This document shows, in pieces, positions 45,817-51,701 of a DNA stretch of 64,000 bases (within the stretch, counting starts at the first letter, position 1; each line of letters starts with the position of its first letter). The translations under genes were made by a program, and so were the position numbers. Source of the DNA: Variovorax paradoxus (lineage in GTDB: Bacteria; Pseudomonadota; Gammaproteobacteria; Burkholderiales; Burkholderiaceae_C); the NCBI RefSeq assembly GCF_000834655.1, contig NZ_JXQQ01000038.1:1-64000 (forward strand). The letters run 5' to 3'. The notes below the pieces were generated by a model. It was not told where the DNA came from. It did no database searches and worked only from the letters and a program-made list of their open reading frames with translations.

Positions 45817-46707
45817 TTACTTGCGCCGGTTACGCGCGGCTGGTGCCGAGGTTTGCGACGGTGCGGCGCCGCCATCCACACCCAAACGGCCGCCACCACC
45901 CAGGCCCTGGCCGCGCACCGTTTGCGCCTTGTAGTTGCGCAGCGAACGGACCATCTGGTTGAAGGCGTCCATGAAGGCCGCGGCGATCACCTTGCCCTGC
46001 GGCGTGCGCGTGTAGCCGCCGATGCCGCCCGCGCCGGAGTAGCCGCCCAGGCCCGCGAAGCCTGCGAAGTCGGTCTTGGAGGCGCTGCCTTCGGAGGCCG
46101 CCACCTGCACGCCCGAGCGGTTGTCGATGAGGGTCAGGAGCGCGCTGGCTTCCTTGGTTTGCAGGCTCGCGCCGATGCTTGCGATGGCACGGCCGCGGCC
46201 GCCTCCCACCAGGCCGCCCAGCGCGCCGCCGAGGCCGCCGGCGTCGTTGTTGCTGAACACGATCTCGGGCGACAGGCCGTAGTCGGAGGCAACCATCTGG
46301 CCGCGGCCGAAGTTGCTGCCGCCGCGCATTTCGCCCGACTGCATGAGGGCGCGCTCGCGCGTCATCGCGTTCATGCCGGCCGCGCCGCGCTCGACCACCA
46401 CGAAACAGTTCGATTGCTGCACCAGAAGGCGCAACAGGTTGGCGGTGGGCGGCAGCTTGTATTCGCCGGTGAGCACGGTGTACCAGCCGGCGTTGACGTT
46501 CTCGATGAGCGAGACGGTGCCCAGCGGCGAATCGCAGCGCTCGAGCGCGCTGCTTTCGCCGGCGGTGGCCGAGCCGGCGGCGCTGCCGGTGGCCACGGTC
46601 TTGGCCGACTGGCTGCCCATTTGCATGTCGGTGGTTGCGCAGCCGGAGAGAACCAGCGCGCCGGCAAGCACGCTTGCGCTTGCGAAAGAAAGTTTGGAAG
46701 AAGCCAT
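45817..46707 (-). CDS. CsgG/HfaB-family outer-membrane lipoprotein
   Basis: A 296-residue lipoprotein: signal peptide ending in LVLSGC (Cys near residue 23), followed by a CsgG-like fold (NVNAGWYTVLTGEYKLPPTA; FVVVERGAAGMNAMTRERAL; DFAGFAGLGGYSGAGGIGGY). C-terminal Ala/Pro/Arg tail ends RNRRK. CsgG family members export curli-like amyloid subunits or anchor holdfast fibres; here no curli genes (csgA/B/E/F) are in view, so the partner is unknown. Confidence 0.85.
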   Translation of the reverse strand: MASSKLSFASASVLAGALVLSGCATTDMQMGSQSAKTVATGSAAGSATAGESSALERCDSPLGTVSLIENVNAGWYTVLTGEYKLPPTANLLRLLVQQSNCFVVVERGAAGMNAMTRERALMQSGEMRGGSNFGRGQMVASDYGLSPEIVFSNNDAGGLGGALGGLVGGGRGRAIASIGASLQTKEASALLTLIDNRSGVQVAASEGSASKTDFAGFAGLGGYSGAGGIGGYTRTPQGKVIAAAFMDAFNQMVRSLRNYKAQTVRGQGLGGGGRLGVDGGAAPSQTSAPAARNRRK

Positions 46708-47021
46708 GTCCGGATCAACAGGTAAGGAATGAAGAGGCGCTCCCGCCGGGAAGCGCCACTCATCGGGTACCGAAGTGGACCGCGTGGCCTGTATGACCTC
46801 CCCCGATTCGTCGCGCCGCCAGCGACCGCGCGACGATACGACCTGGTGCATCGGCAAGCCAGTGCCGAAAGTCATGGTCCGCGCGCAGCGAAGCGGGCGG
46901 GATTATCACTCAGCGAGCGCCTGCGGACAGGGCCGCAAGGCCCCCGGGAACGCGCAGGGAGATGGCCTCGCGCTGGGTGCGGCGCCGGTACAGTCGGGCC
47001 TTCATCACGAGGAGTTTCCAG
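46708..47021. other. Gap of 314 bp before a small ORF
   Basis: Upstream of the csgG-like gene the segment contains an imperfect hairpin, GGCGCT-CCCGCCGGGA-AGCGCC (46733-46754), then high-GC sequence with no convincing gene. A promoter for the minus-strand gene is likely but I cannot define it. Confidence 0.4.
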
Positions 47022-47240
47022 ATGGCAACCACCAAGAAGAATGTCGTTGGCGAAGCGGCAGCCGAACTGACCCGCCAGCAGGTCGCGCAGGCCTTGGCCA
47101 TCGCCGGTGCCTCGAAGTTCAGTGGCGCCTCCGATCCCGCCTTCGTCGGCTCCATCCTCGTGGCCCTGGCCGTCAACACCAGCGCCGTCAGCGCGACCAT
47201 CGACAGCGCGAAGAGCCGCATTCCCGTCGTCCAGCACTGA
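47022..47240 (+). CDS. Hypothetical small protein (72 residues)
   Basis: A 72-residue Ala-rich protein, MATTKKNVVGEAAAELTRQQ at the start and then mainly helical, without membrane segments or Cys. The ATG has GAGGAG (47009-47014) eight bases upstream, the best evidence that it is real. It stands alone on the plus strand, convergent with the Rnk-like gene. I do not recognise a family. Confidence 0.6.
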   Translation: MATTKKNVVGEAAAELTRQQVAQALAIAGASKFSGASDPAFVGSILVALAVNTSAVSATIDSAKSRIPVVQH

Positions 47241-47268
47241 CCTGCATCGAACCAGACTCGCAGGGTCG

Positions 47269-47670
47269 TCAGGTGGTGTAGTCGCCGCTGGCCTCGGGCT
47301 GGAAAAGCACCGTGACCACGCGCGCGGCGTTCTCTTCGCCGCCCGGCGTGTGCCATCGCGCCGTTTCCCCGGCCTTCAGGCCGAGCAGCCCGATGCCCAC
47401 GGGCGACAGCACCGAGACGAAGCCGTCGTTCGGCGCCGCATCGTCGGGGTAGCAGACGACCAGCTTCTGCCGTTGCCGCGTGGGCAGGTCTTCGATTTCC
47501 ACCTGGGTGTACATCGTGACGATGTCCGCGGGCACCTCCCGTGAGGGAAGAACGTCCGCCATGTCCAGGAGATCGGCGAGCGCCGCAGGAGGGTGATTGC
47601 CCGTCAGTTTCTGAAGACGGACGAAGTCCAGTTCGGTGAGCGTGCGCTCTCCGTGAATCGTTGCAAGCAT
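47269..47670 (-). CDS. rnk: Rnk/GreA-type nucleoside diphosphate kinase regulator
   Basis: A 133-residue protein: N-terminal short coiled segment and C-terminal GreA/GreB-like FKBP domain (VEIEDLPTRQRQKLVVCYPD, then FVSVLSPVGIGLLGLKAGE). Rnk proteins interact with RNA polymerase or affect NDP kinase; the gene is compact and isolated between small ORFs. Confidence 0.85.
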   Translation of the reverse strand: MLATIHGERTLTELDFVRLQKLTGNHPPAALADLLDMADVLPSREVPADIVTMYTQVEIEDLPTRQRQKLVVCYPDDAAPNDGFVSVLSPVGIGLLGLKAGETARWHTPGGEENAARVVTVLFQPEASGDYTT

Positions 47671-47927
47671 GAATGAAGCACTCCAATGAACGCGCGGGAG
47701 CGGTGCCCGGCGGTCTATGGTTTGCGCATCAAGGAAAGTAGCGGACCACCGGGCTCAGGAAAGTGCGCAGGTGCGTCGGAACACCGCCGAGATCGCCGCA
47801 ACGATATCCGTGCGACGCGCGCCCGCTGCCGAAGGCAGGGCTGCGCATGCAGGGTGTGGGCGGAACGCGGGCGAGAGAACCATTCGCCCGAGTGTAGGGA
47901 GGTGAGAAGGCCGGTCAAGCAATGGCC
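47671..47927. other. Intergenic region of 257 bp
   Basis: Between the Rnk gene and a downstream minus-strand small gene. No feature recognised except GC-rich sequence; the longer open frames here lack start signals and homology. Confidence 0.4.
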
Positions 47928-48215
47928 TCACGGGCCTTGCCGATAAGCCGGATGCGCTTCGGTCGCGTATATGCACTGGCTGGCCGGCGGCTCTTCGTCG
48001 AGCCACTGGAGTTCGTCCGGTGAGTACGGGCGCGACCAGGTCATGCCGTCGAGGCGAACCCGCACCATCAACCCCCGCGCGGTGGTGACCGTTCCCGGTT
48101 GCCCCTGGAAATAGACACGCGCTCCCTTCTTCGCGGGAACGTTGAAGTGCGCACAAATGTCTTCGAAGCCCGAGCGCGGGGCCGTCTTGCGTTCTGTGTT
48201 GTTGCTACTTGCCAT
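47928..48215 (-). CDS. Hypothetical protein with DUF-like motif, paralogue of the 51072 gene
   Basis: A 95-residue protein with core FNVPAKKGARVYFQGQPGTV and later VRVRLDGMTWSRPYSPDELQWLD (the first 20 residues of which carry the shared pattern). The same layout F(S/N)VPA..G...V.....G......V..VRL.G...G..(H/S)P.EL..L occurs in the 66-residue protein encoded at 51072-51272. ATG 48215 is chosen over an upstream start at 48251 because it follows the family start. Function unknown; the glycine-rich beta pattern is compatible with an SH3- or DUF4224-like small fold (inference). Confidence 0.65.
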   Translation of the reverse strand: MASSNNTERKTAPRSGFEDICAHFNVPAKKGARVYFQGQPGTVTTARGLMVRVRLDGMTWSRPYSPDELQWLDEEPPASQCIYATEAHPAYRQGP

Positions 48216-48299
48216 GCAAGTGCTACGCAGGCGCGGCGCATTCGGATTCAAAAAATCTTCGGGCGCAAGAAAGCGACCGGGGCGCGGCAGGAGAAGTGC

Positions 48300-48959
48300 C
48301 TAGTCCGCCGCGAAATAAGGTACGGGATCGACCGCGTTGCCGTTTCTTCGAAGCTCGAAGTGCAACTTGACGCGCTCGGCTTCGGTGCGGCCCATGTGGG
48401 CGATCACCTGGCCCTTCCTGACGGACTGCCCCTCCTTGACCAGCAGCTTGCTGTTGTGCGCATAGGCGGTCACGAAGACCGCGTCGTGCTTGATCATCAC
48501 CAGCTGGCCGTAGCCGCGCGGGCCCACGGCCGAATAGACGACCTTGCCGTCGCGTGCGGCGATGACGGGATCGCCCTCCGATCCCGCGAAGTCGACGCCC
48601 TTGCTGTTGCCGCCGTTGAATCGCTGGATGACGGTGCCGCTGGATGGGCGAAGGAAGTTCCGCTCCGCCCTGGCCACGGGGGCAGATGGTGTCGCAGGCG
48701 CTGGTTCGCTGCCTCGCGAGCGGCGCTCGGGCGCGGGGCGGGCATCGCTGCGGGCGGCGGGCTTGCCACTTGCCGCTTTCTTCGGCGCGGGTGCGGGGGC
48801 TGGGGCCGGCTTGCTGGCGCAACCGATGAGCAGGATGCTCAATGCGCCGGAGGCAATAGCCAATGCCATCCGATGAGGGATGAGCGATCGGGTCGATCGG
48901 GTCGATCGGGCTGAAGGGAGGTCGGAAAATCGGGGTTCAGCTTGTGGCTTGAGATGCAT
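48300..48959 (-). CDS. NlpD-like LytM (M23) lipoprotein with degenerate active site
   Basis: A 219-residue lipoprotein with a signal peptide (ALAIASGALSILLIGC, lipobox LIGC) and a Pro/Ala-rich linker, then a LytM domain (about residues 120-219; GTVIQRFNGGNSKGVDFAGS, ending LHFELRRNGNAVDPVPYF). The first zinc-site His of active M23 enzymes is replaced by Ser-Lys (GNSKGVDF), as in NlpD, an amidase activator. Start is uncertain: 48959 is given; ATGs at 48869 and 48983 are in frame. An activator of a cell-wall amidase is the inference. Confidence 0.85.
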   Translation of the reverse strand: MHLKPQAEPRFSDLPSARSTRSTRSLIPHRMALAIASGALSILLIGCASKPAPAPAPAPKKAASGKPAARSDARPAPERRSRGSEPAPATPSAPVARAERNFLRPSSGTVIQRFNGGNSKGVDFAGSEGDPVIAARDGKVVYSAVGPRGYGQLVMIKHDAVFVTAYAHNSKLLVKEGQSVRKGQVIAHMGRTEAERVKLHFELRRNGNAVDPVPYFAAD

Positions 48960-49027
48960 GGGCAGCACTGTATGGGAAACCATCGTCCGTCTGGTGACGC
49001 ACGGCCGAAGGGGCGTGCGGTTGTTCC

Positions 49028-49264
49028 TCAATTCCTGACGTGCAACTGCTCCGGGGAATGTGCGCGGCTGTGACCTGGGGACTCCTCCATGGCATCTCTC
49101 AGCTTGCGAAGAATGTTGGTCAGGGCCTGCGGGCTGGTGCCGACTTCGCGGGCCGCGACGCTGGGCCGCGTGCCACTGACAAGAACCATGTATGCGGCAT
49201 CGCGAGAGGGCGTTTCTCGCAGCCTGGCGCGCTTGCACAGCGCGATGAACTCGCTTCGCGTCAT
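49028..49264 (-). CDS. Small helix-turn-helix protein resembling KorA/TrfB
   Basis: A 78-residue DNA-binding protein: MTRSEFIALCKRARLRETPS, then SRDAAYMVLVSG and AAREVGTSPQALTNILRKLR, the helix-turn-helix of TrfB/KorA-type plasmid repressors. The match is from motif memory. Chromosomal copies exist; the role here is unknown. Located alone between the NlpD-like and GAF genes. Confidence 0.7.
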   Translation of the reverse strand: MTRSEFIALCKRARLRETPSRDAAYMVLVSGTRPSVAAREVGTSPQALTNILRKLRDAMEESPGHSRAHSPEQLHVRN

Positions 49265-49387
49265 CTCGTCATTCCTCGTCGGCTCCTTTCGATGGGTGGA
49301 GTTTGACGGGGAGTTTCGCGTCCAGGGATAGTCGCCTTCGGAAATCGCGGGTAGGAATTCTTCCCGTGCAGCGGCTTTTCGATCGGC

Positions 49388-50047
49388 CTAGGGCGCGCCG
49401 TCCAACAGGGGCCGGATGACCCGGGCGACGGCCTTGAGGTGCTCGAACTCGAGGTCGCTCAGCGGCTGCTCTTCCACATCGAAGTGGCAGAGCGATCCGA
49501 ACAGGGCGCCGGTGCTGTCCATGATCGGTACGCCGTGATAGGCGACCATCACGCCCTGATAGGGGTGGCCGTCAAGCCGGTCGTCCTGTGCCGAGTTGCT
49601 GGTGAGGAACAGGCCGTCCCGCAGCACGTACTGGCAAAAGCTCGTGCCCAACGGGACCTCGGCCAGGAATTCAGGTGTGACTTCATGAGCCTTGTCGATG
49701 AGCTCGATGTTCCGCAGCAGATTGCCCTCGAGGCGGTACACCGCGGTGTACCTGTGCGGCACGCGACGGTTCAGTTGCTCCAGCCCGGCCGCCAGCCCCT
49801 CTTTCCGGGAGAACTCCACGAACACCTGGCCCGCATCGCCCGAAGCGGCCTGCGCCTGGGTCATGAGCAGTTGCAGGTAAAGGCGCTCGAGTTCGCGTTC
49901 CCAGGCCGTGCCTGCGTCGAGCAGCGCGAGGTCGGCTGCGCGCTGGTCCCCTGCAGGCGCCAGGGTCGCCAGCGTCGGGTATGGCCTGAGCGCGATTCCT
50001 GCGGCGCGCAGGGCCTGCTCTTTCTGGATGCGGGAGATGGCGGGCAT
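49388..50047 (-). CDS. GAF-domain protein
   Basis: A 219-residue protein whose second half (about residues 80-215) is a GAF domain (VPHRYTAVYRLEGNLLRNIE, then FLAEVPLGTSFCQYVLRDGL and MVAYHGVPIMDSTGALFGSL). A short helical N-terminal segment precedes it. No kinase, cyclase or HTH is attached. The ligand could be a small molecule or chromophore; a Cys in SFCQYV could matter. Confidence 0.8.
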   Translation of the reverse strand: MPAISRIQKEQALRAAGIALRPYPTLATLAPAGDQRAADLALLDAGTAWERELERLYLQLLMTQAQAASGDAGQVFVEFSRKEGLAAGLEQLNRRVPHRYTAVYRLEGNLLRNIELIDKAHEVTPEFLAEVPLGTSFCQYVLRDGLFLTSNSAQDDRLDGHPYQGVMVAYHGVPIMDSTGALFGSLCHFDVEEQPLSDLEFEHLKAVARVIRPLLDGAP

Positions 50048-50095
50048 GTCAGCTTTCGTTGCGCGCCGAGTCTATGCGGCAAAGGGCTCCGATTG

Positions 50096-50133
50096 AAAAT
50101 GCCTCGCTGCCCTTCGGGCAACGAGGCATTCAG
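50096..50133 (-). terminator. Intrinsic terminator (minus strand)
   Basis: Stem AATGCCTCG (50098-50106) / CGAGGCATT (50122-50130), with an inner stem TGCCC/GGGCA; on the minus strand it ends in TTTTC. It follows the small gene 50164-50418. Its sequence is very similar to the terminator after tRNA-Asn at 51486-51520. Confidence 0.7.
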
Positions 50134-50163
50134 GAACCGCGAAGGGTTTGTGTATTTTCCAGA

Positions 50164-50418
50164 TCAGGCCGCAACGGACGGGGCCCGCATCGGCACGAGG
50201 CCCAGGGGCGCGATGCGCGAAACGATCTCCGCGTGCATGAGCCCGAGGGACCGGGCCGGGGTGAAGCTGGCCTGCACGATCACGCCGGCTGCGCCGTGGG
50301 TCCGGTTGACCGTGGCCGTCGTGATTGCACCGGGGAACATGAGCACCTTCTGCACCTGGAGCTGCTGCTCTTCGTTGCAAAGAGGCAGGCTGAATTCGTA
50401 TTGACTCGTGCTTTTCAT
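50164..50418 (-). CDS. Hypothetical protein (84 residues)
   Basis: An 84-residue protein (MKSTSQYEFSLPLCNEEQQL start) with strand-rich composition, no membrane segments. It is followed by a terminator 33 bp downstream. I do not recognise a family. Codon use is like its neighbours. Confidence 0.5.
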   Translation of the reverse strand: MKSTSQYEFSLPLCNEEQQLQVQKVLMFPGAITTATVNRTHGAAGVIVQASFTPARSLGLMHAEIVSRIAPLGLVPMRAPSVAA

Positions 50419-50462
50419 TCAAGACCTCGATTCGATGGACGAGGGGCGAGTCTAGCGTCACC

Positions 50463-50744
50463 TCAGCAACGCTCGGTGGCGCCAAGGTGCTTGTGCTCGG
50501 CCTGGCGCCCCTTCGGGCCTTGCTCGTAGATCCAATGCCCGAGCTCGGCCACGCCTTCCTCGGTGATGCAGTTGACGATCGCCATCTGCGCGGGGGCGTA
50601 CGACTCGGTCGCCTCGAGCGGGTAGATCTCGGCTTCGATCATTCCCGTTGCCTTCAGAACCGACACGAGCTTGATTTCCTCCGGCGTCTGAACGCGCAGC
50701 GGCAGCTGGAGGTGTTGGAGCCTCATCAAGAAATAGAGTGGCAT
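50463..50744 (-). CDS. Hypothetical protein (93 residues)
   Basis: A 93-residue protein. The N-terminus MPLYFLMRLQHLQLPLRVQT is hydrophobic but not a clear signal peptide; the middle is ESYAPAQMAIVNCITEEGVA. Codirectional with the 84-residue gene (44 bp apart) and sharing its transcription unit. Family unknown. Confidence 0.5.
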   Translation of the reverse strand: MPLYFLMRLQHLQLPLRVQTPEEIKLVSVLKATGMIEAEIYPLEATESYAPAQMAIVNCITEEGVAELGHWIYEQGPKGRQAEHKHLGATERC

Positions 50745-51071
50745 GGTGATCCTTGGCTGTTTGTGAACCGCAGACTGGCCATGCGGACTTGCAAGCTCAA
50801 CGCCAGGAACCCCTGAGCCGTTTCGCGCCGATGCGGATAAGGACTCGCTTTGTGAACCAGGTCACAGTTTTTGACCTGTGCCGGCGGGGGGCGCGGCGTT
50901 GCTCGCTCTCCGCTGGCGGCTTGCTGACTTCGCTGGCGCAGGCCTCCGTCCGACATGTGGCATGCCGGCGGAGGTGTTAACTAAAGCTCTCTTTATTGCA
51001 AAACGTGGAGCTGACGCATCGTCCGATCGGATCGGCGACCGCTGGCTCTTTTTTGTTCCCACGGATCTTCG
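50745..51071. other. Gap of 327 bp with a candidate operator
   Basis: Lies upstream of two diverging small genes. Contains a perfect 7-7-7 inverted repeat (50858-50878). The rest is GC-rich with an AT-rich patch at ~50983-51003, a possible promoter for the plus-strand gene. Confidence 0.4.
50858..50878. promoter_or_regulatory. Inverted repeat CAGGTCA-N7-TGACCTG
   Basis: A perfect 7-bp inverted repeat with a 7-bp spacer (21 bp total, two helical turns), in the divergent region before the 50744 and 51072 genes. This is the geometry of a dimeric regulator site; the binding protein is unknown. Confidence 0.5.
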
Positions 51072-51272
51072 ATGACTCTCAAGAAACCAGACAACCTGGC
51101 GTGCCTGCGCCAAAAATTCTCAGTCCCTGCGCGCAGAGGCGGGGCGGTCGAAATTCGGGGACGCGGCGGCGTCATTACAGGGGTGGTGGGCGACTGCGTC
51201 AGGGTCAGGCTGATGGGGACGACGCGGGGCATTCCGTTTCATCCGCATGAACTCACGTATCTCAGCCCTTAG
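51072..51272 (+). CDS. Hypothetical protein (66 residues), paralogue of the 47928 gene
   Basis: A 66-residue protein, MTLKKPDNLACLRQKFSVPA at the start, that aligns with residues ~35-90 of the product of 47928-48215 (FSVPARRGGAVEIRG and VRVRLMGTTRGIPFHPHELTYL). No Shine-Dalgarno is obvious before ATG 51072. The homology between the two supports both being real genes. Confidence 0.6.
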   Translation: MTLKKPDNLACLRQKFSVPARRGGAVEIRGRGGVITGVVGDCVRVRLMGTTRGIPFHPHELTYLSP

Positions 51273-51485
51273 ATTCAACTGAGTCAGAAGCCTCGGATCA
51301 CTACGTCGCGCGACTGAACCTGCTTTGGAGGCCAAATCCATCGCTGCGAGATATGGACGATGCGCGCACGCGGGTGTGATCAGCGCGACGAGAACGATCG
51401 TGATCGATACGCACCACGTGCAATGAAGGCAGGCTTGGTGCTGGAATTTGAAAACTTCAGAACCCGCAACTCAAGACGCCCAATT
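51273..51485. other. Intergenic region before the tRNA terminator
   Basis: A 213-bp stretch between the small plus-strand gene and the tRNA-Asn terminator. I see no gene or palindrome in it. Confidence 0.4.
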
Positions 51486-51520
51486 GAAAATGCCCCGCTA
51501 CCTTTTGAGTAGCGGGGCAT
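51486..51520 (-). terminator. Terminator of tRNA-Asn
   Basis: Minus-strand stem ATGCCCCGCTAC / GTAGCGGGGCAT with a 7-base loop, followed by TTTC. It lies 23 bp downstream of the tRNA 3' end. Confidence 0.85.
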
Positions 51521-51542
51521 CCAGTTGCCTTGCGGCTTATTG

Positions 51543-51618
51543 TGGCTCCTCGACCTGGGCTCGAACCAGGGACCTACGGATTAACAGTCCGGCGCTCTAC
51601 CAACTGAGCTATCGAGGA
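51543..51618 (-). tRNA. tRNA-Asn (GTT)
   Basis: A 76-base tRNA with acceptor stem TCCTCGA/TCGAGGA, D-arm GCTCAGTTGGTAGAGC, anticodon GTT (complement of 51583-51585), T-loop GGTTCGAGCCC, discriminator G and encoded CCA. All arms pair. No integrase or att-like repeat is adjacent. Confidence 0.95.
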
Positions 51619-51701
51619 ACAAGCCTCAGATTATAGCGTGGTTTTTTTGGCCTTCTCAAGCCTCCCCAACTTTTGCGCAAAAAACTTTCGCTCGGATGTT
51701 T

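Noticed and set aside
48883-48915. Three tandem copies of GATCGGGTC
   Set aside because: Only a short repeat encoding Thr-Arg-Ser in the NlpD-like lipoprotein leader region; too short for a minisatellite or CRISPR call.
51486-51618. tRNA-Asn as an integration site for a mobile island
   Set aside because: No integrase and no duplicated tRNA 3' end was found nearby, although small orphan genes lie on its downstream side.
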